A stretch of 16,380 nucleotides of DNA from Methanosarcinales archaeon. Its GTDB lineage: Archaea; Halobacteriota; Methanosarcinia; Methanosarcinales; Methanosarcinaceae. Below, in pieces: positions 7,681 through 14,980 of this stretch; the first letter of the stretch is position 1, and the number at the start of each line of letters is the position of its first letter. The translations under genes were made by a program, and so were the position numbers. Location: positions 1 to 16,380 of the forward strand of contig JAAXQB010000115.1 of assembly GCA_012329085.1 (NCBI GenBank), given 5' to 3'. A model generated the notes under the pieces. The model saw only the letters and a list, made by a program, of their open reading frames with translations. It was not told the DNA's origin and did not search any database.

Positions 7681-8212
7681 TCAATCTTTACGATTGTATT
7701 TTTCGAAAAAATATTTAAATGATGTGTTTTTTTGATTTGCCGAGTCCATAGAAAAATACTTTAAAATTTCCATTAAAAAATCTATTCTAGAATCATACTT
7801 TTTAGGAATTAAATCGTTAAATTTCTCTTTAATTATGTGATTTGTAGTATCAAAATAATCTATTTTAAGTTTTTTAGAGTTTTTTTTTATCTAGTCCTGC
7901 AAGATACCAGCTTTCAATTTCCTTTATAACTACAATTATTTTATTTATATCAATTCCTTTGATGCTATTTTCTATTTTTTTCTTTTTTGAAGTTATGCAT
8001 GATGTATGATCAATGTCTGTCACATAAATATAATCAGAACCCATTGCTTTAATACCATTAAAAAAACTTTCGATTTTATTATTTTGTTTTTGTGCGTATT
8101 CATGCATTATTATTGTATGGTGTTTTTTCTCAAATTCTGGTTTTATAATGTTTTCAAAAAACCGTTCATCGTCAGCACCTTCAACAAAAAAATACAATAA
8201 TTTAGAATTCAT
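7681..8212 (-). pseudogene. TOPRIM-like nuclease gene, frameshifted (partner of the AAA ATPase)
   Basis: The reading frame from ATG 8212 stops after 112 residues at 7874. One base less in the A9 run (T9 at 7880-7888 on the plus strand) restores a frame that continues to 7681, giving 176 residues. The continued part reads DKKNSKKLKIDYFD... and ends EKYNRKD. The protein shows the TOPRIM pattern: VEGADDERF at 10-18 (acidic motif I), TDIDHT at 65-70 (DxD motif) and KEIESWYLAG at 97-106, as in DUF4276-type proteins that accompany AAA ATPases. Its start overlaps the ATPase stop as ATGA. It is either a real pseudogene, a phase-variable homopolymer, or a sequencing error. Function is inferred from family and pairing: nucleic-acid cleavage, as in OLD-like or PARIS-like defence pairs. 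Confidence 0.75.
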
Positions 8213-9486
8213 AGTTCCAACTCTAATAAATTTTGCACATAAAGTTCTTCTATCCCCAATTCATTTTGTAAAAATATTTTTACTGATTCTTTTTCGTGTG
8301 GTTTAGAAATGATAGAAAATCCATCTTTGTCTCTTGAAACAAGTAAAATATTTTTCAAATCTATATGTTTTATCATTTCAGGATTATGTGTGGTAACAAT
8401 AATTTGCTTTTTTTCTGATGCATCTTTCATCATTTCTGCTACTTTGAAAATAAGGTGTGGATGTATATTTCTTTCAGGTTCTTCAATTATAGTTAGGGAT
8501 TTTTTCTCAAAATACAATCCAATAATCAAAGCAGTTATATTTATTGTCCCATCAGAAATAAAAAATGCTGGAATGTATTGCTTTTTATTGTATATTTCAC
8601 TTAATCTAAATATCAAAGATCTATCTGCATGCTTTTTCACATCTAAACTATCTACAAAAGGCAAAAGATATTTCATTAAATTAGAAAACTTTCTTGTGTT
8701 TTCATCATCTTCCATAATATTTTTCAAAACAATAGCTAAATTGCCTCCATCTTCTTCTAATTCAAGCTTTCCAATCAGAGAAGTGGCTTTTTTAGGAAGC
8801 TTTGGGTCAAAGTCATATATCGAAACATCACTAAAATCATATGACCTAAAAAAGAATGGGTTGCTTTCAAAAATGAGTGACTTTGGTTCCAGTTTTTCTT
8901 GTCTCAAAAATGGTGGGAATATGTCATCCTTTTCTATTTGCAAATCCTCAGGAAGTTTAGAAAAATTAACATCTATTTTTCCATTAACATTGGAAATAAT
9001 AAGTTCTCCCAATCCAAGTTTTTTTTTCTCTTTATTTTCTTTCTTGTAATTTTTAAATCCAATAATGTCTTCTTCAATAATCTCACCCTTCTGTATTAAT
9101 TTATCGTCTACAATTTTATATCCATGCCCATCTTTATTGAATTTGATAACAAACTTAATAATTGTTTCATATACCTCCATCATAAGCATTTTTTTTTCAT
9201 TTTTTAATCTCGTCATACGACTTATATATTTTTGATCTGAAATTACTTCAATTGATAAATCCTCTGATGCACCAATATTTACATTCCTAAGATATTCAAT
9301 ACCTCCTTGCATAGATATTGCATTATCTAAACCATGATTTGATATATCTCTTAGAAACTTAAAAATTTGTATAAAATTAGATTTTCCTGAAGCATTTGCA
9401 CCAATTAACACATTAAATTTACCAAGTTCAATTTCTAAATTTTTGAAACTTTTAAAGTTTGATATTTTAATTTTTTTTATAGCCAT
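8209..9486 (-). CDS. AAA/ABC-type ATPase (AAA_21/AAA15, OLD-like), putative defence ATPase
   Basis: This 425-residue protein is an ABC/RecF-type ATPase of the AAA_21/AAA15 group. It begins with a RecF-like strand-loop (ISNFKSFKNLEIELGKFNVL, 8-27), then the Walker A GANASGKSN at 29-37. A lysine-rich variable middle (about 90-300) follows. The signature-like FISDGT lies at 309-314, the Walker B LTIIEEPE at 331-338 with catalytic glutamate, and the switch TTHNP at 365-369. The start is well placed relative to the FKSF motif. It overlaps a TOPRIM-like gene by 4 bases, the arrangement of several two-gene anti-phage or OLD-family systems (PARIS, Gabija and OLD are relatives at the level of architecture). 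Which system it belongs to is not decided by the sequence. The ATPase is intact while its partner is frameshifted, so the system may be inactive. Confidence 0.85.
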   Translation of the reverse strand: MAIKKIKISNFKSFKNLEIELGKFNVLIGANASGKSNFIQIFKFLRDISNHGLDNAISMQGGIEYLRNVNIGASEDLSIEVISDQKYISRMTRLKNEKKMLMMEVYETIIKFVIKFNKDGHGYKIVDDKLIQKGEIIEEDIIGFKNYKKENKEKKKLGLGELIISNVNGKIDVNFSKLPEDLQIEKDDIFPPFLRQEKLEPKSLIFESNPFFFRSYDFSDVSIYDFDPKLPKKATSLIGKLELEEDGGNLAIVLKNIMEDDENTRKFSNLMKYLLPFVDSLDVKKHADRSLIFRLSEIYNKKQYIPAFFISDGTINITALIIGLYFEKKSLTIIEEPERNIHPHLIFKVAEMMKDASEKKQIIVTTHNPEMIKHIDLKNILLVSRDKDGFSIISKPHEKESVKIFLQNELGIEELYVQNLLELEL

Positions 9487-9721
9487 GTTTTATCCCAATT
9501 ATTTTATATTGTTTTCCTTTACCCATATATTTTTTTTATTGCATATAAAGTATAGCTTTCTTTTATTTAAGACATAGATTGATAAAAATTTTTAATTTCT
9601 TATTTGCATAATTTAAAAAGTGATATGTTCTCTATTTTTATAAATTAAACCCATGAAACATAAAATGAATAACGCCACCATAAATACTTTTTTATGCAAT
9701 GATTACAATCAATAATATTAC
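9487..9721. promoter_or_regulatory. Divergent promoter region between the ATPase and mtnA
   Basis: These 235 bases lie between two divergently transcribed genes. CATAAATAC at about 9680-9687, some 35-40 bases before the mtnA ATG, is a plausible archaeal TATA box that would leave a short leader. No purine-rich BRE is evident next to it. The rest is AT-rich with no recognisable gene. Confidence 0.35.
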
Positions 9722-10741
9722 ATGAGAACAATAGATTGGGACAGTGAATCAAAATCAATTAAATTGATTGATCAAACTCTTTTACCAAGCGAATACAAAA
9801 TAATCGAATGCAAAACACTAAGTTCATTGTGTGAAGCAATAAAATCCTTACGAGTTAGAGGCGCACCTGCTATTGGGGCAGCAGGAGCATTTGGAATTGC
9901 ACTTGCTGCACATTTAAGTAGTGCAACTACAATGGAATCACTTATAAAAGACCTTGATATAGCAGCAACTGCAATTATATCTACAAGACCTACGGCAATA
10001 AATCTTAAATGGGCAGTAGAAAGAGTAATGCATGCCATATCTGATGCATATAGTGTAGATGGAATTCGAAAAATTGCAATTTTGGAGGCGATAGATATTG
10101 CAGATGAGGACATTGAAATTAATAAAAGAATTGGTGAAATTGGTGCAAAATTATTAGATGATGGGGATACAATACTTACACATTGCAATACAGGAAGATT
10201 GGCATGTGTTGATTGGGGCACAGCACTTGGGGTGGTAAGATCTGCAATCGAATCTGGAAAAGAAATAAAAGTAATTGCATGTGAAACAAGACCACTTAAT
10301 CAAGGAGGGCGACTTACCACATGGGAACTTATGCAGGATAACATTCCCGTCACACTAATTACAGATTCAATGTCTGGAACTGTTATGCGACAAGGAATGG
10401 TGGATAAAGTAATCGTTGGTGCAGATAGAATCGTAGAAGATGTGATATTTAATAAAATTGGAACTTACACACATGCCGTTTTATCAAGCGTACATGAAAT
10501 ACCATTTTTTGTAGCCGCTCCAATTTCTACATTTGATTTTAAAGGGTGGGAAGGAAATGTAGAAATTGAGATGAGAAATCCAGATGAAATTAGATTCTTT
10601 AATTCTGTTCAACTTAGTCCTAAAGAAGTGCCTGTATATAATCCTGCATTTGATGCTACACCAATGGAGTATATTACAGGAATCATTACAGAAAAAGGAG
10701 TGTTTAATCCGCCGTTTTTATTAGATGAAGTTCGTACTTAA
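9722..10741 (+). CDS. mtnA: S-methyl-5-thioribose-1-phosphate isomerase (MtnA)
   Basis: MtnA is a cytoplasmic aldose-ketose isomerase that converts 5-methylthioribose 1-phosphate to 5-methylthioribulose 1-phosphate in methylthioadenosine salvage; methanogens are known to use it after an unusual deaminating route. The 339-residue protein shows RGAPAIG at 46-52, THCNTG at 153-158 with the catalytic Cys155, ETRP at 188-191, GADRI at 233-237 with the catalytic Asp235, and NKIGTY at 244-249. The Cys and Asp correspond to Cys160 and Asp240 of the Bacillus subtilis enzyme (constant offset of 5). Length is normal. Related ribose-1,5-bisphosphate isomerases and eIF2B subunits share the fold, but the RGAPAIG and THCNTG motifs favour MtnA. 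It is monocistronic, between the defence-like pair and a convergent rtcA. Confidence 0.9.
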   Translation: MRTIDWDSESKSIKLIDQTLLPSEYKIIECKTLSSLCEAIKSLRVRGAPAIGAAGAFGIALAAHLSSATTMESLIKDLDIAATAIISTRPTAINLKWAVERVMHAISDAYSVDGIRKIAILEAIDIADEDIEINKRIGEIGAKLLDDGDTILTHCNTGRLACVDWGTALGVVRSAIESGKEIKVIACETRPLNQGGRLTTWELMQDNIPVTLITDSMSGTVMRQGMVDKVIVGADRIVEDVIFNKIGTYTHAVLSSVHEIPFFVAAPISTFDFKGWEGNVEIEMRNPDEIRFFNSVQLSPKEVPVYNPAFDATPMEYITGIITEKGVFNPPFLLDEVRT

Positions 10742-10823
10742 AAATGAATAATTTTAAAATAATGATTTTTTTTAAAAATATTCAATATTTTATTGCACAT
10801 AATTTGTAAAATTGAAGCTCATC

Positions 10824-10899
10824 AAAAATCAAAGATTTTTTTAAACTCATTCTGAAAGAATGAGTGATTACGCTCATTCATTCTGAATGAGCTATAAAA
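10824..10899 (+). repeat. Complete A-B-C palindromic composite (best reference copy)
   Basis: This is the cleanest copy. The A module is AAAAATCAAAGATTTTT. The B module at 10845-10865 has arm ACTCATTCT, loop GAA and arm AGAATGAGT, perfectly paired. After a GATTACG linker, the C module at 10872-10892 has arm GCTCATTCA, loop TTC and arm TGAATGAGC, also perfectly paired. The tail is TATAAAAT. The copy inside mmp17 aligns with it along its whole length. Confidence 0.9.
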
Positions 10900-11002
10900 T
10901 GTTTTAATTTTACAACTCATTAAATTTTATTTTCCAATCGTAGTATTTATTAGACTTGTTGTGTAATAATTTATACCGTCGTTGCATATTGGTTTTTAAA
11001 TA

Positions 11003-11076
11003 GCTCGTGATTGAACGAACGAGCGTTAGTATATAATTTTATAAAATTATATGATAAGGGAAATTTTCAATTTTTC
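11003..11076. repeat. C-D-E palindromic composite
   Basis: It has a degenerate C module at 11003-11024 (GCTCGT ... ACGAGC), then a D palindrome at 11031-11052 (ATATAATTTT, two bases, AAAATTATAT; 10 perfect pairs), then an E module at 11058-11076 (GGGAAATT, loop TTC, AATTTTTC). The same D and E modules recur at 283-334, 13505-13523, 14022-14071, 14259-14281 and 14914-14957. Confidence 0.75.
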
Positions 11077-11195
11077 AAAAAATAAATTTGATATGACAGC
11101 ATATCGATTTAAGGTATAAATTATTTTAATTTGTATCACTAAGTCTAATTAATATTTAATGCTAATCAATAATATATAACTTAATTATATCCATA

Positions 11196-12221
11196 CTATT
11201 GCATCACAGAAATTATATATCCTTTTGAATTTTTGCATTCATATTCATTAATATCAAATTTAACATCTAAAAATTGTTTAGTCACATAAATATTTGTTAA
11301 TGTGTGATTTGTAATCTCCGAAACTCCAATAGAAGATTTTGAATAATATAAAAATGGTATCATTTGATCTCCTGCGTATTTATCAAATGCCATACTCGTT
11401 TTCATTTCATTTAAAAGATTTTCTGCTGCAATTTTTCCAACAATTTCAGCTCTTATTCCTCTTTCGCCCAATCCATCAGAACCTATCGTATCACATTTTA
11501 AAAATATCCCAATACCTGACGATGTTCCCTTTGTATTTTCTATTTTTATATTTGGAATTTTATTTTTTTTTGCAAGTATATTTATTGTAGATTTCCGAAC
11601 TCTTTTTGCAATTTGTTCATCTAAATTTTGATTGAATACGATTCCTTCCACAAATGCACCACTATCATCATTACTTCTAATTAAATAGATTGGCTTTAAA
11701 GCACAAGGATTTAATCTCAATTTAACTTCTCCTCTGCCTTCTGGATAAAATCCTCTTTTAACTATATCAATTGAACAATTGTACCCCATTTTGCTCAATA
11801 TGTTAAGAGTGATGTCTTTAATGTAATCAATCGGAGGTGCATTTTTTACATTAGTTCCGCCTTTTATTGTTATATTTACAGGTTTTTCTATCATAAGACC
11901 CAAAGGAAGAAGTGCTTGAATTACTAATGAAATACTTCCAGCAGTTCCAATATTCAATTTGAAATTTTTTGAGATTACTTTTTTTGGATAAAATTCTATT
12001 GTTTCAGAACCTTTGCAAAGACCTTTTACCGTGGCATTACAAAGTTTTTTAATAGCTTTCACACATGCGATGTGTTGATGGGAAAGTCCCGCATTTTTTC
12101 TTAGTTTTCTTATATTTATTATTTTTATAGGCTTTTGAGTGATTGCAGATAGTGAAACCGCAGTTCTAACAATCTGACCGCCACCTTCGAGATAATCACC
12201 ATCTATTAAAATTAAATCCAT
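11196..12221 (-). CDS. rtcA: RNA 3'-terminal phosphate cyclase (RtcA)
   Basis: RtcA converts RNA 3'-phosphate ends to 2',3'-cyclic phosphates through an AMP-enzyme intermediate; in archaea it may act in RNA repair or processing. The 341-residue product has DGDYLEGGGQIVRTAVSLSA at 7-26, the RKLRKNAGLSHQHI segment at 38-51, GTAGSISLVIQALLP at 92-106, GGTNVKNAPPIDYI at 121-134, the signature RGFYPEGRGEV at 156-166, and DKYAGDQMIPFL at 280-291. His306 in NHTLTN corresponds to the adenylated histidine of E. coli RtcA (His309). Length is normal. It lies 15 bases downstream of the SelB-like gene on the same strand and is probably cotranscribed with it; no Shine-Dalgarno is visible in the gap. Confidence 0.94.
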   Translation of the reverse strand: MDLILIDGDYLEGGGQIVRTAVSLSAITQKPIKIINIRKLRKNAGLSHQHIACVKAIKKLCNATVKGLCKGSETIEFYPKKVISKNFKLNIGTAGSISLVIQALLPLGLMIEKPVNITIKGGTNVKNAPPIDYIKDITLNILSKMGYNCSIDIVKRGFYPEGRGEVKLRLNPCALKPIYLIRSNDDSGAFVEGIVFNQNLDEQIAKRVRKSTINILAKKNKIPNIKIENTKGTSSGIGIFLKCDTIGSDGLGERGIRAEIVGKIAAENLLNEMKTSMAFDKYAGDQMIPFLYYSKSSIGVSEITNHTLTNIYVTKQFLDVKFDINEYECKNSKGYIISVMQ

Positions 12222-12236
12222 TAATTTATATAAATA

Positions 12237-13169
12237 TTATATACTTACTTTTGAAATTCCTATTATTCGTATTTTTGCACTACCATCAATAAGAACCACT
12301 CTATCGCCATTTTCACAAACGATTGGTTTTATAAGTTTCAATTTAATTATGTTTTCTTTTCGGTTTTCAACACGAACTGCCACAAGTTGCAATCCAATAA
12401 CAATCTGATAATCTTCTCCAACACCTATTTCTTTTTTTGAATATGGATTCCATTTCATATCAAGTTTCAAATCATCCAAAATCAAAAGTTCGCCATCAGA
12501 AAGAATCATACCCCTCTCTAAATCATCAGGTAAAATTCCTTTCAGTGCAAGCCCAACCCTTGCATTTGTCCCTGCATCCTTCACATCTTTATCTTGCACT
12601 TGAATGCTTTTAATTGATGCTTTATTTTCAGTTGGATATATTCTAAGTGAGTCATGAATTTTAACATTCCCTTTATCAATTTTTCCAAGAATGACAGTTC
12701 CAACACTCTTTACTGCAAAAAAGTGGTCAATTGAAATTTTTGTAAAGCTTTTGCTTTTATCTCGCTCATCAAGACCAATCATTTTTTCTCTTATTTGAAT
12801 CGAATCTCTTTTTAAAATTTCAAAATCTTTCATTGAAGTATTTGAAATTATCTTTTTAAAATTCTCAATATCGAGATATTCTCCAACTACGAAAAATCCT
12901 TTTTCCTCATTTGATATGTCTAATGCAAGAAGTGTTTCTCCAATTTCTGGTTTTATTTCATTTATGAATACTAATGCATAATCCATCATATTTATGGTGT
13001 ATATCAAAGGTGCTATCTTTTCAGGATAGCGAATAGGTTCAATAAAAACTACTGAATCGTCTCCTTTTTTATAATCATATAATGTTATATCACTCGAAGT
13101 TCCTTTTTTACCAAGTTCTTTGCCAATATCTTCGACATCCCCAAATAATCCTATTGATATGTGTTTCAT
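12237..13169 (-). CDS. Archaeal SelB-like elongation factor homologue (aSelBL), degenerate G domain
   Basis: This 310-residue protein looks like a translational GTPase that has lost its G motifs. The N-terminal part (about 1-145) begins ISIGLFGDVEDIGKELGKKG, where a GHVDHGK-type P-loop would lie; no Walker A, DxxG or NKxD motif is recognisable. The middle (about 147-226) is a clear EF-Tu domain II: IDHFFAVKSVGTVILGKIDK followed by a variable stretch and TNARVGLALKGILPDDLERG. A C-terminal beta-barrel (about 235-310) resembles EF-Tu/SelB domain III, ending in GDRVVLIDGSAKIRIIGIS. This matches the aSelBL family, known in many archaea without selenocysteine and lacking GTP-binding residues. Its function is unknown; tRNA or ribosome binding is inference. 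It precedes rtcA by 15 bases. Confidence 0.75.
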   Translation of the reverse strand: MKHISIGLFGDVEDIGKELGKKGTSSDITLYDYKKGDDSVVFIEPIRYPEKIAPLIYTINMMDYALVFINEIKPEIGETLLALDISNEEKGFFVVGEYLDIENFKKIISNTSMKDFEILKRDSIQIREKMIGLDERDKSKSFTKISIDHFFAVKSVGTVILGKIDKGNVKIHDSLRIYPTENKASIKSIQVQDKDVKDAGTNARVGLALKGILPDDLERGMILSDGELLILDDLKLDMKWNPYSKKEIGVGEDYQIVIGLQLVAVRVENRKENIIKLKLIKPIVCENGDRVVLIDGSAKIRIIGISKVSI

Positions 13170-13220
13170 ATTTATTTATTTTTTTATTTTAGTATATTAT
13201 TTTAGTATATAATTTGTAAA

Positions 13221-13566
13221 GCTCATTTGGAACAAATGAGCGTTTGCTCGTTAACGCTCGTTCAGAACGAAAATAAAAGATTTTCTTAAACTCATACTGA
13301 AAGAATGAGTGATTACGCTCATTCGTTCAAAAATCAAAGATTTTCTTAAACTCATACTGAAAGAATGAGTGATTACGCACATTCGTTCAAAAATCAAAGA
13401 TTTTCTCATACGCACATTCGTTCCGAATGTGCTTTCCGAATGTGCTTTACGAATGTGCTTTACGAACGAGCTCTCAAAGAGAACGAGCATTTATTATATG
13501 TTGAGAGAAATTTTCAATTTCTCGTAATCGTATTTGTGCCCAAACGCTCATTCATTTCAAATGAGC
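13221..13566 (+). repeat. Dense array of palindromic modules (A, B, C, E)
   Basis: The array starts with a perfect C module at 13221-13241 (arm GCTCATTTG, loop GAA). A tandem A-B unit follows (13266-13406), then a perfect C module at 13412-13432 (arm GCACATTCG, loop TTC). Next come three half-modules (TTCCGAATGTGCT, TTACGAATGTGCT, TTACGAACGAGCT) and an E module at 13505-13523 (GAGAAATT, loop TTC, AATTTCTC, perfect). A C module at 13546-13566 (GCTCATTCA ... CAAATGAGC, 7 pairs) closes it. Reading frames of 79 and 68 codons run through it only because the units lack stops. Confidence 0.88.
13266..13406 (+). repeat. 60-bp tandem repeat, about 2.4 copies
   Basis: Bases 13266-13320 recur at 13326-13380 with an exact 60-base period, and the start recurs again at 13386-13406. 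Each unit is an A module, TTAA, a B module (13290-13310 and 13350-13370, with one arm mismatch shared by both copies), and half of a C module. Sixty bases is 20 codons, so the unit reads in frame as a 20-residue repeat on the minus strand. The shared arm mismatch shows that the copies arose by recent duplication. Confidence 0.9.
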
Positions 13567-13740
13567 TATAAAAAAGCAGCTATAAATTTACTTTATATAA
13601 TTTATTATATCCTATTAAATTAAACACGCCATAGATATATATTTTTTGGAAAAGACATTACTTAATTATTAATGGTGTCAATCATATTATCAATCATAAT
13701 TATAAATATATTGAATATGCCGTATTATACTGTGAGTCTA

Positions 13741-14030
13741 ATGTTTGTTAATAGAAAAATGAATTAAAATTGCTTGAAGAATTATACAATACCAATAAGA
13801 AAGAAATATTAGTATTATATGGTAGAAGAAGAACTAAGAAAAGCAGAATTAATAAAGCAATTTATAAAAGAAAAAGATGCTGTTTATTTTTTATTAGATA
13901 AAAGGGGAGTTGGAAAGTAATTCAAATAGTTTTTATAAAATATTATTCAAAAAATACAATTTACCTCGTAATATTGAAGTTAAAGATTTTAAAAATACTT
14001 TTGAGTTTTTAAATATGAGTACGAGAAAAA
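13741..14030 (+). pseudogene. Archaeal ATPase (PF01637-type) pseudogene, multiply frameshifted
   Basis: Reading across three frame changes gives MFVNRK (13741-13758), then ELKLLEELYNTNKKEILVLY + GRRRTKK (from 13761), then AELIKQFIKEKDAVYFLL + DKRG (from 13843), then ESNSNSFYKILFKKYNLPRN followed by IEVKDFKNTFEFLNM (from 13913). This is the N-terminus of the archaeal ATPase family in which FxNRxxEL is followed by LYGRRRxGKTxLI. The P-loop itself is damaged: TKK stands where GK[ST] is expected. An E-D repeat composite begins at 14022. ATTCTGGATGAG at 14092-14103 could be a Walker B remnant (ILDEL). The gene is dead. The family is abundant and often expendable in archaea. Confidence 0.7.
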
Positions 14031-14071
14031 AGGAAATTTCTCTCAGTACATAACTTTATAAGTTATATACT
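14022..14071. repeat. E-D composite inserted in the ATPase pseudogene
   Basis: It has a degenerate E module (14022-14044) followed by a D palindrome at 14045-14071 (AGTACATAACTT, loop TAT, AAGTTATATACT; 11 of 12 pairs). Further E copies lie at 14107-14125 and 14259-14281. These interrupt the reading frame of the dead ATPase gene. Confidence 0.65.
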
Positions 14072-14343
14072 ATTAAAAATAAAAATTTTTTATTCTGGAT
14101 GAGTTAGAGAAAATTCCAATTTCTTGCTATTGTTTTATTGCTGTCATAAATTTAAAATCTAAAACTGTGTTAAATATTTTATTTGACAATTATAAAATCA
14201 TTGTTTTTCATAAATTTTAATTACATCAAGAATCTATCTCAAATATTCGATAGTATATAGAGAAAAAAATTAATTTTTCGTAATAGTTAAACACATATAA
14301 AAAATCAAACACCATCGACCCATAAAATCTTTTTTCACAACAT

Positions 14344-14459
14344 TAGACTTGGGTGTGTATATTAACTCATATTTCTATATGCGGCGACTAAATTTTAACT
14401 TTCAACTATAAATCACTATGCTAAGATTAAATTTTAATTTGTTATGCGAATCAAGTCTA
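14344..14459. repeat. 116-bp segment bounded by 8-bp inverted repeats
   Basis: TAGACTTG at 14344-14351 and CAAGTCTA at 14452-14459 are perfect inverted copies. Inside, TAAATTTTAA occurs twice (about 14389 and 14428). The left end resembles 10949-10973. This could be a small non-autonomous element, but eight bases of symmetry is weak evidence. Confidence 0.35.
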
Positions 14460-14685
14460 GTAATTACATAATTTTTATATGTTATTAAAACATATAATAT
14501 TTGTAAAAATATTTTTAGACATGGATAGCAATCAAAGATTTTTTATGAATTAATGGCAATACGAAAATTTTTTAAATTGAACAAGAATAAATAAAATATA
14601 GTTATAAAGAACATCCACCTATAGATTGATTGTTGTGTCATATTTAAGTGAAAATGATAATCATTTGGGTGAGAAACGAGATAAT

Positions 14686-14980
14686 GCTTGTTCATTCCGA
14701 ACAAGCAAACGCTCATTCGTTCCGAACAAGCAAACGCTCATTCGTTCCGAATGAGCTATCAAAGATTTTCTTAAACTCATTCTGAAAGAATGAGTGTTAA
14801 GTATATAATAAACGCTCGTTCGTTCGAAAACCTTCGGTTTTCTCATACGCACATTCGTTCCGAATGTGCTTTCCGAATGTGCTTTCCGAACGAGCTTTAT
14901 AAATTAGATACAGTTAAAAATTTCTCTTAGTGCATAATTTTACAAATTGTATGCTAATGCTCGTTTGTTCCAAACGAGCT
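14686..14980 (+). repeat. Second palindromic-module array upstream of the toxin-antitoxin pair
   Basis: A 25-base tandem unit (TTCCGAACAAGCAAACGC plus TCATTCG) starts at 14695 and 14720, and its first bases recur at 14745. Perfect C modules lie at 14736-14756 (arm GCTCATTCG, loop TTC), 14849-14869 (arm GCACATTCG) and 14959-14979 (arm GCTCGTTTG). A perfect B module lies at 14775-14795 (arm ACTCATTCT, loop GAA). Half-modules and degenerate E and D modules (14914-14957) lie between them. The last hairpin ends 25 bases before the antitoxin ATG, with CTATAAAAAAA after it. Confidence 0.88.

Larger units (their letters stand above)
10742..11195. other. Convergent intergenic region with two repeat composites
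   Basis: These 454 bases lie between the convergent ends of mtnA and rtcA. They hold a full A-B-C composite (10824-10899) and a C-D-E composite (11003-11076). A stretch at 10949-10973 beginning ATTAGACTTG resembles 14342-14367. No gene is visible. Confidence 0.7.

Noticed and set aside
8309..9049. Plus-strand 246-codon frame opposite the ATPase gene
   Set aside because: It is the antisense of a well-supported ATPase with clear motifs; its serine- and phenylalanine-rich product is typical of a shadow frame.
10872..10899. Intrinsic terminator for mtnA (hairpin followed by an A/T tail)
   Set aside because: The same hairpins occur inside mmp17 and upstream of genes, and archaeal termination relies on U-tracts without a required hairpin.
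13251..13490. Minus-strand 79-codon frame with a 20-residue repeat
   Set aside because: It is produced by the 60-base tandem unit. It has no ribosome binding site and no similarity to any family I recognise.
13221..13566. CRISPR array
   Set aside because: Repeat units are adjacent palindromes of differing sequence with no unique spacers of even length, and no cas genes are nearby.
13365..13571. Plus-strand 68-codon frame in the first array
   Set aside because: It consists of translated palindromes and half-modules; it has no independent coding support.
14652..14666. Fur-box-like palindrome (AAATGAT, A, ATCATTT)
   Set aside because: It matches the core of the bacterial Fur consensus, but no gene starts within 300 bases downstream and such AT-rich symmetry is expected by chance here.
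14661..14852. Minus-strand 63-codon frame in the second array
   Set aside because: It is encoded wholly by repeat modules.
14686..14980. Integron attC-like array
   Set aside because: The hairpins are only 21 bases, lack the attC core site layout, carry no gene cassettes between them, and no integrase is present.
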